Origin: Anaerolineae bacterium
Lineage (GTDB): Bacteria; Chloroflexota; Anaerolineae; 4572-78; J111
NCBI GenBank assembly: GCA_023151115.1
Contig: JAKLJP010000004.1
Location: 216,940-280,939, forward strand
DNA: 64,000 bases
Reading direction: 5' to 3'
Part shown: positions 16,729 through 26,015 of the stretch, in pieces
Layout of the letters: each line of letters opens with the position of its first letter
How positions within the stretch are numbered: position 1 is the first letter of the stretch
The notes under the pieces: model-generated
The model's input: the letters and a program-made list of their open reading frames with translations, nothing else
Database searches by the model: none
Told to the model about the DNA's origin: nothing
Made by a program: the position numbers and the translations under genes

Positions 16729-19395
16729 ATGGCAGATCAAGTTACTTTAACCATAGACGGCGTCGAAGTCAGCGTACCCAAAGGTACGCTCATTGTCGAG
16801 GCAGCCAAGCGCATCAGGAATGAAATTCCAGTGTTTTGTTACCATGCCAAGCTCGATCCGGTGGGTATGTGCCGCATGTGCCTGGTCGAAGTCGGCACCC
16901 CGGCGATTGACCCGGCGACCAAGCAGCCGCAGCTCGATGGAAACGGCCAGCCGGTCATTCGCTTTATGCCCAAGCCCACTACGGCCTGCACCACGCCGGT
17001 CTCCGAGGGTATGGTCGTCAAAGTCAATTCGGAGGCTGCTTTAGCCGACCGCAAAGCCGTGCTGGAATTTTTGCTGACCAGCCATCCGCTCGACTGCCCG
17101 GTGTGCGACAAAGGCGGCGAATGTCCGCTACAAGATTTGACCATTCGTCACGGGCCGGGCAAGAGCCGCTTTGATTACGAAGACAAGCAGCATTTCCCCA
17201 AAAAATATCCGCTGGGTGATTTGATTGTGCTCGACATGGAGCGTTGCGTTATCTGCGCCCGCTGTGTCCGCTTCCAATCCGAAGTTGCCTATGACCCGGT
17301 GCTGGCGATTGAGGAACGAGGCCGCCACGCCCACATTGTCACCTACTCCACCCCCGGCTTCGACAGCCACTACTCCGGCAATACCACCGACATCTGCCCG
17401 GTGGGGGCCTTGACCACCCGCGATTTTCGTTTTGGAGCGCGGGCCTGGGAAATGACCAATATCCCCAGCGTTTGCAACCATTGTAGTGTTGGCTGCAACA
17501 CTGTGTTGGGGACGCGCACCGGCGAAATCAAGCGGATTATGCCGCGCCAGAATGAAGCCGTCAACGAAATCTGGATTTGTGACAAGGGCCGCTTTGGCCA
17601 TCATTTCAACGGCAGCCCCAACCGCCTGACCACCCCGCTGGTGCGCAAAGGTGGCGAGCTGGTCGAAGCCAGTTGGGGCGAGGCGTTGAGCCTGGTGGCC
17701 GAAAAATTTGGGGCGATCAAACAAGCCAGCGGTCCCAATGCGCTCGGTGGGTTGGCCGGGGCGCGCCTGTCTAATGAAGATTTATACCTGTTCCAGAAAT
17801 TCTTCCGCCAGGTCATTGGGACCAACAATGTTGACCACCGCCTCGGCCTGAGCGCGGCACTGGAGGATGAAACCGCCTACACGGTTGGCGTCGGCCTGGG
17901 TACCGATTTGGGCCGCGCCGGCAAAGGCACGACCATTCTGGTGGTCGGCTGTGATTTGGACGAAGAAGCGCCCATTCTGTACCTGCGGGTTGCCGCCGCT
18001 TCGTGCAAAAGGGGCGCGCATGTGATTAACGCCGGGGGGCGGCGCACCAAGCTCGACGCCCAGGCCCAAACGTCGCTGCGCTATCGCTACGGCGCGGCGG
18101 CTCACCTGGCCTTGGGGCTGTTGGCTTCGGTGGTGCAGCAGGGACTTGTTGCCAGAGAATGGCTGGACAGCCACACCAGTGGTTTTGCCGATTTAGAAAA
18201 GGCGCTGCCAGATTATGCCCCGGATAAAGTTGAAAAACTGACCGGCCTGCCCGCTGCCGACATCACCGCAGCGGCCAAAGCTTTTGCCGAAGCCGAAAAC
18301 GGGATTATTCTTTTTGGGCTTGAGGCCGGCAATGACCCGGCCCTGCGGGCGGCCTTGGAGGCGCTGGCCCTGGTCACAGGCCATGCCGGGAAAGCAAACA
18401 ACGGGATTATTCCGGTGCTGCCCCACGCCAACAGCCGGGGCGCAGCCGATATGGGCCTGGTACCCCATCGTCTGCCGGGCTACGTGCCGGTCGAGGCGGG
18501 GCGGGTGGGTTTGTCGGCCCAGGAAATGCTGGTCGAAGGTTCGCCGGTGAAAGGGATGCTCATCGCCGGGTTGGACCCTGCTGCCGAAAGCGATGTCTAC
18601 AAAGCGGCCCTGGATAAACTAGATTTTTTGGTGGTGCAGGAACTATTTCTGACCGAAACAGCCCAACTGGCCGATGTGGTCTTGCCCGCTCGCGGTACGG
18701 CTGAACGGGATGGCGCCTTTACCAATGCGGAACGCCGGGTGCAAGCTTTTGACGCCGGTGTGCCTGCACCCGGCGCGGCCTGGGCCGATTGGCTCATTTT
18801 GACCGCCATTGCCGGGCAAATGGGCGCAGATTGGCCCTATGCTTCGGCAGATGGGGTGATGGCCGAAATTACCCAAACAGTGCCGTTGTACACCGGGATG
18901 GAGTTTGAAAACCTGGTTGCGCCGGTGTCGCTGGCCCGCAAAACGTCGCACTATATTTATGAAGGCATGAGTTTTACCGCCGATGTGCGCGAAGGGGTGC
19001 AGTGGCCCTCGCTGGCGGAACGTGAATCGGCCACCATACCACTGCGCTTTATCGCTCCGGCGGCGCCGGCTTCTAAGGGGCAGGGGTTGACCCTGGTGGC
19101 GCCAAGGCGGTTGTACGATGCCGGGCGCTTGTTGGCCGAAGCCGAGTTGATGCAGCCGCACATTCCCCAGCCGCAGGTGTTGGTTTCTCGCACCGATGCC
19201 CAGGAGTTGGGCCTTGCTAACGGTGATGTCGTGAGTGTCTCACAAAATGGCACCTCGGTGACGCTGCCGGTGCAGATCAATCGCTTGGTCAGCGAAGGGA
19301 TAGTGGTGGTGCCGCGCAACTTGGCGGGCCGGCCGGCGGAAAGATTAGTTGGGCCGGGCGGTTTGTTTAGTTCGGTAAAAGTGGAGAAGATCTGA
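16729..19395 (+). CDS. nuoG: NADH-quinone oxidoreductase subunit G
   Basis: The 888-residue 75-kDa subunit. Ferredoxin-like [2Fe-2S] ligands are in GMCRMC and TACTTP. The His-Cys3 [4Fe-4S] motif is HPLDCPVCDKGGECPLQD, followed by CVICARCVRF with ICPVGAL. The extra N7 cluster is retained: CNHCSVGC with a fourth Cys in WICDKGR. A molybdopterin-oxidoreductase-like domain fills the rest; it binds no cofactor in complex I. The stop TGA shares one base with the nuoH ATG. Confidence 0.95.
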   Translation: MADQVTLTIDGVEVSVPKGTLIVEAAKRIRNEIPVFCYHAKLDPVGMCRMCLVEVGTPAIDPATKQPQLDGNGQPVIRFMPKPTTACTTPVSEGMVVKVNSEAALADRKAVLEFLLTSHPLDCPVCDKGGECPLQDLTIRHGPGKSRFDYEDKQHFPKKYPLGDLIVLDMERCVICARCVRFQSEVAYDPVLAIEERGRHAHIVTYSTPGFDSHYSGNTTDICPVGALTTRDFRFGARAWEMTNIPSVCNHCSVGCNTVLGTRTGEIKRIMPRQNEAVNEIWICDKGRFGHHFNGSPNRLTTPLVRKGGELVEASWGEALSLVAEKFGAIKQASGPNALGGLAGARLSNEDLYLFQKFFRQVIGTNNVDHRLGLSAALEDETAYTVGVGLGTDLGRAGKGTTILVVGCDLDEEAPILYLRVAAASCKRGAHVINAGGRRTKLDAQAQTSLRYRYGAAAHLALGLLASVVQQGLVAREWLDSHTSGFADLEKALPDYAPDKVEKLTGLPAADITAAAKAFAEAENGIILFGLEAGNDPALRAALEALALVTGHAGKANNGIIPVLPHANSRGAADMGLVPHRLPGYVPVEAGRVGLSAQEMLVEGSPVKGMLIAGLDPAAESDVYKAALDKLDFLVVQELFLTETAQLADVVLPARGTAERDGAFTNAERRVQAFDAGVPAPGAAWADWLILTAIAGQMGADWPYASADGVMAEITQTVPLYTGMEFENLVAPVSLARKTSHYIYEGMSFTADVREGVQWPSLAERESATIPLRFIAPAAPASKGQGLTLVAPRRLYDAGRLLAEAELMQPHIPQPQVLVSRTDAQELGLANGDVVSVSQNGTSVTLPVQINRLVSEGIVVVPRNLAGRPAERLVGPGGLFSSVKVEKI

Positions 19396-20465
19396 TGGCG
19401 CTAGATCCACAGGTTATTCAATATTTGGTCATTCTTATTGAGGGGTTTATCCTGGCTACGGTGCTGATGCTGGGTTTTGGCGGGTTGACGGTGGTTGAGC
19501 GCAAATTGGTGGCGCGGTTTACGCTGCGCTACGGCCCTAACCGGGTGGGGCCGTATGGCTCGCTGCAAATTTTGGCCGACATGCTCAAGATGTTCTTTAA
19601 GGAAGAGGTTATCCCCGGCCATGTGGACCGCCTGGTTTATTTGATGGCGCCGGCCATGTCGCTGATACCGGCTTTGATTGCGATTGCCGTGATACCCATT
19701 GCCAACGAGCCAATCCCCCTTTTTGAGGTGGACGGGACGACCATCACTTTGAATCCCTGGATTGCCGATATCAATGTCGGCATTCTGTATCTGCTGGCCG
19801 TTGGCAGCCTGGGCACTTATGGGGTGGTGTTGGGCGGTTGGTCGAGCAATAATAAATATTCGCTGTTGGGCGGCCTGCGTACCAGCGCCCAGATGCTCAG
19901 CTATGAACTGCCGATGGGTGTGGCCTTGCTGTCGGTGATCCTATTTGCCGGGACGCTGAATCTGAATGAGATGGTCAGAGCGCAGGCTTGTTTTTTTGGC
20001 GTGGGCTGCGGGTTGGGCTGGGGCTGGTTTATTTTTGTGCCTACGTTGACCCTTTCCTTTTTGATCTACTTTATCAGCGCCCTGGCCGAAGCTGGCCGCG
20101 CTCCCTTCGATCTGCCCGAAACGGAAAACGAGCTGATCGGCGGGTTTGCCACCGAGTATGGAGCCATGAAATTCGGCCTCTTTTTTGGGGCTGAGTATGT
20201 GCATGTGATTGTGATTAGCTGCATTGTCACTACCATTTTCCTGGGCGGCTGGCAGGGGCCGTTTGCCTTGCAAATCCCCATCCTGCAACCGATTTATTTC
20301 CTGATCAAGATGGTGGTGATGATTTTTATGTTCATCTGGATCAGAGCCAGTATTCCGCGGGTGCGTTTTGATAAAATGATGCGCTTTTGTTGGAAGTTTT
20401 TGCTGCCGCTGGGCATGGTTAATTTAGCAGTCACGGCATTGATTTTGGCGATTGTGAATTTTTAG
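19395..20465 (+). CDS. nuoH: NADH-quinone oxidoreductase subunit H
   Basis: A 356-residue membrane subunit that forms the quinone chamber with NuoB and NuoD. Signatures: VERKLVARFTLRYGPNRVGP near the N-terminus, EAGRAPFDLPETENELIGG in the middle loop, and RASIPRVRFDKMM near the end. Eight or so transmembrane helices. Starts within the stop of nuoG. Confidence 0.95.
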   Translation: MALDPQVIQYLVILIEGFILATVLMLGFGGLTVVERKLVARFTLRYGPNRVGPYGSLQILADMLKMFFKEEVIPGHVDRLVYLMAPAMSLIPALIAIAVIPIANEPIPLFEVDGTTITLNPWIADINVGILYLLAVGSLGTYGVVLGGWSSNNKYSLLGGLRTSAQMLSYELPMGVALLSVILFAGTLNLNEMVRAQACFFGVGCGLGWGWFIFVPTLTLSFLIYFISALAEAGRAPFDLPETENELIGGFATEYGAMKFGLFFGAEYVHVIVISCIVTTIFLGGWQGPFALQIPILQPIYFLIKMVVMIFMFIWIRASIPRVRFDKMMRFCWKFLLPLGMVNLAVTALILAIVNF

Positions 20466-20509
20466 TTAGCAGGCAGGTAGCTTTTTTGTAAAATGTTAAT
20501 GGCTCAGAC

Positions 20510-20652
20510 ATGTCATTTCGACCCACTTCGCGGGGAGAAATCCCGAAGTTACATTTACCCAAAAATCTGTCGGGACAAGATTGATTTTGTTGATGAATGT
20601 CTTTTTTATTGCTGCTCGGAGGATTTCTCGGCCTATGGCCTCGAAATGACAT
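20510..20652. repeat. TCATTTCGA inverted-repeat element, copy 2
   Basis: Terminal ATGTCATTTCGA and TCGAAATGACAT as in copy 1, enclosing GAGAAATCCCGAAG and GGATTTCTCGGC arms. It fills the nuoH-nuoI gap without breaking the operon order. Confidence 0.7.
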
Positions 20653-20674
20653 ATAGCAACAGGGGATTGTCCTT

Positions 20675-21199
20675 ATGATTAAAGAAGTCAAAGAAGCGGT
20701 GGATGGTTCGGTGGAGTTGGCCAGGGCGATGGGGGTCACGCTGAAGTATTTTTTCAAAAAGCCGGTGACCAACCAGTTCCCCGATGAGCCGGTGGCCGTT
20801 TACCCTCGTTTTCGAGGGCGGCATGTCTTGAAGCGATATGAGAACGGCCTGGAGCGCTGTATCGGCTGCGCTTTGTGCGCGGCGGCCTGTCCGACCGATT
20901 GTATTTATGTCGAAGCAGCGGAAAACACCGACGAGGATCGCCGCTCGCCGGGCGAACGCTACGCCAAAACCTACGACATCAATATGCTGCGCTGCATTTT
21001 CTGCGGTTACTGCGCCGAAGCCTGCCCGACCGAAGCGATTGTGCTGGAGCACGATTTTGCCCTGGCCCAATACAATCGCTGGGATGCGATTTATACCAAA
21101 GAACGCTTGCTGGAACCCCACGATCCACCCCACGTCGTCCTCCGCAGTGACGAAGTGTTTGTCGAAACGCCGTCGTGGGGCGGGACCAAAAAGCGGTAG
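20675..21199 (+). CDS. nuoI: NADH-quinone oxidoreductase subunit I
   Basis: A 174-residue subunit with two [4Fe-4S] clusters (N6a, N6b), shown by [12 protein letters not shown] and [19 protein letters not shown] lies upstream of the ATG. Acts as the electron wire between NuoG and NuoB. Confidence 0.95.
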   Translation: MIKEVKEAVDGSVELARAMGVTLKYFFKKPVTNQFPDEPVAVYPRFRGRHVLKRYENGLERCIGCALCAAACPTDCIYVEAAENTDEDRRSPGERYAKTYDINMLRCIFCGYCAEACPTEAIVLEHDFALAQYNRWDAIYTKERLLEPHDPPHVVLRSDEVFVETPSWGGTKKR

Positions 21200-21234
21200 G
21201 GTGAGAGTGTCACTGCTCAGGCTCTTGTCATCCT

Positions 21235-21338
21235 TCGACAAGCTCAGGACAGGTTTCGAGACCGGAGGTCGAGAAATCTTCAGGGCGCAACATAAAAAAG
21301 TAAGTACCGAGGATTTCTCCTTGCGGTCGAAATGACAT
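21235..21338. repeat. TCATTTCGA-family element, copy 3 (CTTCGACAAGCTCAGG variant)
   Basis: The left end is the word CCTTCGACAAGCTCAGGACAGG; then come GGTCGAGAAATC and GGATTTCTCC arms, and the right end is TCGAAATGACAT. Translated, the left word gives the FDKLRTG string seen in many spurious ORFs. A perfect small hairpin (CATTCCCAAAC/GTTTGGGAATG) follows at about 21357-21385, still inside the 250-base nuoI-nuoJ gap. Confidence 0.65.
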
Positions 21339-21449
21339 GGCTGAATAGGTTCATCTCATTCCCAAACTAAGTTTGGGAATGAGATGAACGAGACTTTTCA
21401 ATAGTCGCTTTTCGCGTTTTTAATTTAATGCCACATCTGGATAACGAAT

Positions 21450-21992
21450 ATGTTTGGACAAACACTCTTTTTTATTCTGGCGGCGATAGCCATTGGGGCA
21501 GCGCTGGGGGTTATTTTTAATAAAAACCTGGTTCACAGCGCCCTGTGCCTGCTGCTTAACTTTGGCGTGCTGGCGGTTTTATTTGTGATGCTCAATGCCC
21601 AGTTTTTGGGGATTGTGCAGGTGTTGGTCTACGCCGGGGCCATTGTGGTGCTGTTTCTGTTTGTGGTGATGCTTCTGGGCGCAGAACTGGGGGAAAGAGT
21701 GACGACCTGGCTGACCCTGCGTAACATCATTTTTGTCGGTCTCAGCCTGGTGCTGCTGACCTTCGTCGGTACGGCGGTGTTTGAGAACTTTATTTACGGG
21801 GCCAAAGGCAACTTCACCCCCGAAGCGGTCCAACAGGTGGGCCAGGTGCAGTTGGTTGGGACAGTGCTGTTTACAGATTACGTTTTGTCCTTTCAGATGG
21901 TGGGAGTGTTACTATCGGTAGGGGTGATTGGGGTGATCTGGCTGGCGCAGCATCTGGAGAAAGGCAAAATGGGGAGGGAAAAAAGCCAATGA
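21450..21992 (+). CDS. nuoJ: NADH-quinone oxidoreductase subunit J
   Basis: A 180-residue subunit with five transmembrane helices. The conserved third helix VQVLVYAGAIVVLFLFVVML identifies it. Overlaps nuoK by four bases (ATGA). Confidence 0.93.
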   Translation: MFGQTLFFILAAIAIGAALGVIFNKNLVHSALCLLLNFGVLAVLFVMLNAQFLGIVQVLVYAGAIVVLFLFVVMLLGAELGERVTTWLTLRNIIFVGLSLVLLTFVGTAVFENFIYGAKGNFTPEAVQQVGQVQLVGTVLFTDYVLSFQMVGVLLSVGVIGVIWLAQHLEKGKMGREKSQ

Positions 21993-22300
21993 TTGACCAG
22001 GTTCCGGTTTCTTATTATCTGCTGCTGGGCGCTATTTTGTTTGCCATTGGCGCGGGCGGAGTGCTGATTCGCCAAAATGTCATTGTCATCCTGATGTGCG
22101 TCGAGATGATGATGAACGCGGTCAATTTGACCTTTCTGGCCTTTTCTCGCTACCTGGACTCGGCCACCGGGCAAATTTTTGTGTTTATGATCATGGCCGT
22201 CGCTGCTGTTGAAGTGGCGATTGGTTTGGCGCTGCTGGTTGAGCTCAATCGCCACAAACCAGCCGTCAATGTGGATGAGATAAATTCGCTAAAAGGGTAG
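21989..22300 (+). CDS. nuoK: NADH-quinone oxidoreductase subunit K
   Basis: A 103-residue, three-helix subunit related to MrpC. The helix-2 motif CVEMMMNAVNL carries the conserved Glu of the proton path. A second buried Glu lies in AAVEVAIGLALL. Start overlaps nuoJ. Confidence 0.94.
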   Translation: MIDQVPVSYYLLLGAILFAIGAGGVLIRQNVIVILMCVEMMMNAVNLTFLAFSRYLDSATGQIFVFMIMAVAAVEVAIGLALLVELNRHKPAVNVDEINSLKG

Positions 22301-22398
22301 ACAGTAGACAGTAGATGGCACCCCTTCGGGTGCGCCGAAGGGCGTAGACAGGGGAAACCTCTTCCCCTACTACCTACTACTTACTACCTACTACCTCT
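22297..22398. repeat. GTAGACAGTAGAC / CTACTACC repeat with an inserted CCCCTTCGGGTG word
   Basis: A phrase-like unit between nuoK and nuoL. Inside it, 22319-22344 is a 26-base word (CACCCCTTCGGGTG followed by CGCCGAAGGGCG) that recurs exactly at 43976-44001. Confidence 0.65.
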
Positions 22399-22411
22399 TC
22401 GAGGGTAGTCT

Positions 22412-24424
22412 ATGATTAACCTAATCTGGCTTACTATTGCTCTGCCAATTGTGGGGGTTCTTTTCAACGGGCTGCTGGGGCGGCGAGCCGGCCACCGGGT
22501 GGTCAGCCTGGTTGGCCCGTTGATGGTGTTGGGCGCTTTCCTGGTGGGCGTCGGCGCATTTTTTGAGCTGTCGAGTCGAGGCGGCGAGGCGGTTACCGTG
22601 CCGCTGTGGACCTGGGCCACCATTGGCGACTTCAATGTTTCGATCAATTTGCTGGCCGATCCGCTGTCGCTGCTGATGGTATTAATTGTCACCGGCGTTG
22701 GCTTTCTGATCCATGTATACGCCACCGACTACATGATCCACCGAGACGATCACGGCCACGCCCACCCCGACCGCGATTTTGCCCGCTTCTTCACCTTCCT
22801 CAATCTCTTTATCGCCTCGATGCTGGTGCTGGTGCTGGGCGACAATTACCTGATGATGTATGTCGGTTGGGAGTTGGTCGGCCTGTGCTCCTACCTGCTG
22901 ATTGGCTTCTGGTACGACCGGAAGGATGACCCGCAAGCGCCGATTGAATTGGGGCCAGGCGTTGAGCCGGTCAAATTGAGTCCACTGTTGTCGCCCGCTG
23001 CGTCGGGGATGAAAGCTTTTATTGTCAACCGGGTTGGCGATGTGGGCTTTGCCCTGGGCGTTTTTCTGATTTGGAGCACCTTTGGGACGCTTCAATTTTT
23101 GGGCGAAAGCGGCGTGTTTGCCCAAGCGCCGCAGGTAGCCGAAAGTGCGCCGCAAATCATCGCCTGGATTACGCTGCTGCTTTTCATCGGGGCGATGGGC
23201 AAGAGCGCCCAAATCCCGCTGTTTGTCTGGCTGCCCGACGCGATGGCCGGCCCGACTCCGGTTTCGGCCCTCATCCATGCCGCGACGATGGTCACAGCCG
23301 GGGTTTATATGATTGTCCGTAGCAATGCGCTGTACTCGCTGGCGCCGGATGTGTCCATGTTTGTGGCAATCATCGGCGCGGCCACGGCTCTGTTTGCGGC
23401 TACCATTGCCCTGGTTCAGGTTGACCTCAAGCGGGTGCTGGCCTACTCGACGGTAAGCCAGCTTGGTTATATGTTTATGGCCGTCGGCGTGGGCGCGTAT
23501 ACGAGCGGCATGTTCCACCTGACCACCCACGCTTTTTTCAAAGCCCTGCTCTTTTTGGCGGCCGGCTCGGTGATGCACGCCCTGCACGATGTGATTGACA
23601 TCCGGCGCATGGGCGGCTTGAAAGACAAAATGAAGATCACCTGGTTGACCTTCTGGATTGGCGGCCTGGCCCTGGCCGGTTTTCCGTTGATGTCGGGCTT
23701 TTTCTCCAAAGACGAGATTCTGGCCAAAGCGTTTGAGGCTTCGCCGGTTTTGTGGGTCATCGGCATTGTCACCGCCGCTCTGACCGCTTTCTACACCTTC
23801 CGGGCCATCTTCATCGCTTTCCACGGCCAACCGCGCGACCATCACCTGTACGAGCACGCTCACGAGAGCCACGCCCCGATTACTTTTGCTTTGATTGTGT
23901 TGGCTATCCTGAGCATCATTGGCGGCTTGTTGGGGCTGCCCACGTTTATGGGCCTGCCCAACTGGCTGGAAGGCTGGCTGGAACCGATTTTCGCCGCTGC
24001 CGAACACGCCGGAGAGGCCGAACACCACCTGTCTCTGGCGACAGAATGGACGCTGTTCACCACTTCGGCTGTTGTATCGGTGTTGAGCATTGCCCTGGCC
24101 TATTTCTTTTACGTGCTGCGCCCGTCCATCCCCCAGAATTTGGCCCGCAGCACCCGGCCACTCTTTAGCCTCCTGGCCAATAAATATTATGTTGACGAAA
24201 TTTACAACGCCATCATTGTCAAACCGGCCCTGCTGCTGGCCGAAGGTTTGGCCGTCGGCTGTGACAAGCTGTTGATTGACGGGGTGCTGGTAGACGGCCT
24301 GGCCAAAGGTATCGGCTGGGTGGGGAGCATGGCCAGCCACCTGCAAAGCGGCTACCTGCGCCACTACGCCCTGGCAACCTTTATCGGGGTGCTGGTGCTG
24401 GTCAGTTATTTCTTTTTACGCTAA
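22412..24424 (+). CDS. nuoL: NADH-quinone oxidoreductase subunit L
   Basis: A 670-residue antiporter-like subunit. The helix-5 glutamate is in MYVGWELVGLCSYLLIGFW, the helix-7 lysine in GAMGKSAQIPLFVWLPDAMAGPTPVSALIHAATMV-like sequence, and the C-terminus has the long lateral-helix extension typical of NuoL. About 16 transmembrane helices. Closely followed by nuoM (15 bases). Confidence 0.94.
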   Translation: MINLIWLTIALPIVGVLFNGLLGRRAGHRVVSLVGPLMVLGAFLVGVGAFFELSSRGGEAVTVPLWTWATIGDFNVSINLLADPLSLLMVLIVTGVGFLIHVYATDYMIHRDDHGHAHPDRDFARFFTFLNLFIASMLVLVLGDNYLMMYVGWELVGLCSYLLIGFWYDRKDDPQAPIELGPGVEPVKLSPLLSPAASGMKAFIVNRVGDVGFALGVFLIWSTFGTLQFLGESGVFAQAPQVAESAPQIIAWITLLLFIGAMGKSAQIPLFVWLPDAMAGPTPVSALIHAATMVTAGVYMIVRSNALYSLAPDVSMFVAIIGAATALFAATIALVQVDLKRVLAYSTVSQLGYMFMAVGVGAYTSGMFHLTTHAFFKALLFLAAGSVMHALHDVIDIRRMGGLKDKMKITWLTFWIGGLALAGFPLMSGFFSKDEILAKAFEASPVLWVIGIVTAALTAFYTFRAIFIAFHGQPRDHHLYEHAHESHAPITFALIVLAILSIIGGLLGLPTFMGLPNWLEGWLEPIFAAAEHAGEAEHHLSLATEWTLFTTSAVVSVLSIALAYFFYVLRPSIPQNLARSTRPLFSLLANKYYVDEIYNAIIVKPALLLAEGLAVGCDKLLIDGVLVDGLAKGIGWVGSMASHLQSGYLRHYALATFIGVLVLVSYFFLR

Positions 24425-24439
24425 AACCGGGAGTATGTT

Positions 24440-25918
24440 ATGATTCTGTCCCTGTTGTTGATTATTCCCATGGTCGGGGCGATCCTGGCCACGCTGATCC
24501 CGCGCGAGCGCGAGGAGTTGAGCAAGTGGCTGGCCCTGGCCGTAGCCCTGCTCAACTTGTTGGTGTCGCTGTCGCTTTATGTTGGGTTTCAGGCGGCGTC
24601 CGGCTATCAGTTTGAAGAATTTGCGGCCTGGATTCCCTCGCTCAATATCAATTATCACGTTGGTATTGACGGCTTAAGCCTGTTTTTGGTGCTGCTGACC
24701 ACCTTCCTGTCGGTGATTGCCATTTATAGCTCCTGGACTGCCATCACCAAACAGGTCAAAGAATATATGGCCTTGCTGCTGGTGCTGGAAACGGCTATGC
24801 TCGGCGTTTTTGTGTCGCTGGATTTGTTTCTGTTTTATCTCTTCTGGGAAGCCAGCCTGATCCCAATGGCGCTGTTGATTGGGCAATGGGGCGGCGAGCG
24901 GCGGGTCTATGCCTCGATCAAGTTCATTATTTATACGATGGCCGGCAGCGCCCTGATGTTGGTCGCAGCGTTGGTGCTGTATTTCTATGCCGAGCCAAAT
25001 ACCTCGGACCTGCCGACGCTGGTAGCCAACGCTAATGTGCCGGCCAACCTGCAAGTGTGGCTCTTTATCGCCTTTGCCCTGGCTTTTGCGGTGAAAACGC
25101 CGCTGTTCCCCCTGCATACCTGGCTGCCCGCCGCCCACGTTGAAGCGCCGACGGCCGGCTCGATTATTCTGGCCGGGGTGCTGTTAAAAATGGGCACGTA
25201 TGGTTTTCTGCGTTTCGCCATTCCCCTGTTCCCCGCCGCTGTGCCTTTTTGGACGCCGCTGATGGTTGGTTTAGCGGTAATTGGAATTTTGTACGGGGCG
25301 TTAGTGGCATTGTGGCAGGATGATGTCAAGCGGCTGGTGGCCTATTCGTCGGTGGCGCACATGGGCTATATTGTTTTGGGGATTTTTAGCGGCGGCCAGC
25401 AGGGTTTGAGCGGGGCCGTGTTGCAGATGATTAATCATGGCTTGAGCACCGGCATGCTCTTCTTTATGGTCGGCGTGCTGTATGAGCAGCGCCACACCCG
25501 CCTGTTCAAAGAATACGGCGGCATCTGGATCAAAGTGCCGGTGTTTGGGGTATTTTTCTTGCTGGCGGTTTTTTCGTCGGTGGGGCTGCCGGGCTTGAAC
25601 GGCTTTGTGGGCGAGTTTGTGATTCTGCTCGGCACGTTCCGAGTCAATTGGATTGCCGCTACCCTGGGTACAATTGGAATTGTGCTGGCGGCCTGGTATT
25701 TGCTGGTGGCGGTTCGTAAGGTCATGTTTGGCCCGTTCAATCCGGCCAATGAGCAGCTTAAAGATATGAATGGCCGCGAAATTGTCATTGCCCTGGCGCT
25801 GACCATCTTTTTCTTTGTCATTGGGCTGTATCCCAACTTGCTGTTCGACAAAATCAACCCGGCCACGGCTGAACTGGCGGATTTAATCAATTCAACCGTG
25901 CTTGTTGCCGGGCGGTAA
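24440..25918 (+). CDS. nuoM: NADH-quinone oxidoreductase subunit M
   Basis: A 492-residue antiporter-like subunit. Markers: FYLFWEASLIPMALLIG (functional Glu), FAVKTPLFPLHTWLPAAHVEAPTAGS-type region with its Lys, and LKMGTYGFLRF. About 14 transmembrane helices. Confidence 0.94.
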   Translation: MILSLLLIIPMVGAILATLIPREREELSKWLALAVALLNLLVSLSLYVGFQAASGYQFEEFAAWIPSLNINYHVGIDGLSLFLVLLTTFLSVIAIYSSWTAITKQVKEYMALLLVLETAMLGVFVSLDLFLFYLFWEASLIPMALLIGQWGGERRVYASIKFIIYTMAGSALMLVAALVLYFYAEPNTSDLPTLVANANVPANLQVWLFIAFALAFAVKTPLFPLHTWLPAAHVEAPTAGSIILAGVLLKMGTYGFLRFAIPLFPAAVPFWTPLMVGLAVIGILYGALVALWQDDVKRLVAYSSVAHMGYIVLGIFSGGQQGLSGAVLQMINHGLSTGMLFFMVGVLYEQRHTRLFKEYGGIWIKVPVFGVFFLLAVFSSVGLPGLNGFVGEFVILLGTFRVNWIAATLGTIGIVLAAWYLLVAVRKVMFGPFNPANEQLKDMNGREIVIALALTIFFFVIGLYPNLLFDKINPATAELADLINSTVLVAGR

Positions 25919-26003
25919 AATAGAAGATAGAGGATAGAAGATAGTATCATAGACTATCTTCTATCCACCATCCTCTATGTTCAATCCTCCATCCTCCGTC
26001 TTT
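25917..26003. repeat. GATAGAGGATAG / CTATCCACCATCC hairpin repeat
   Basis: A purine-rich left arm and its pyrimidine-rich answer, between nuoM and nuoN. The same unit in other lengths occurs at 34637-34683 and 56360-56430. Confidence 0.65.
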
Positions 26004-26015
26004 TAGGGAGAAAGT

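Noticed and set aside
20838..21335. 165-codon plus-strand ORF overlapping nuoI
   Set aside because: Out-of-frame shadow of nuoI whose tail (SSFDKLRTGFETGG) comes from the repeat at 21235.
22682..24364. 560-codon minus-strand ORF opposite nuoL
   Set aside because: Its composition (very rich in Q, R, H, G) is that of a shadow of membrane-protein codons; nuoL is certain.
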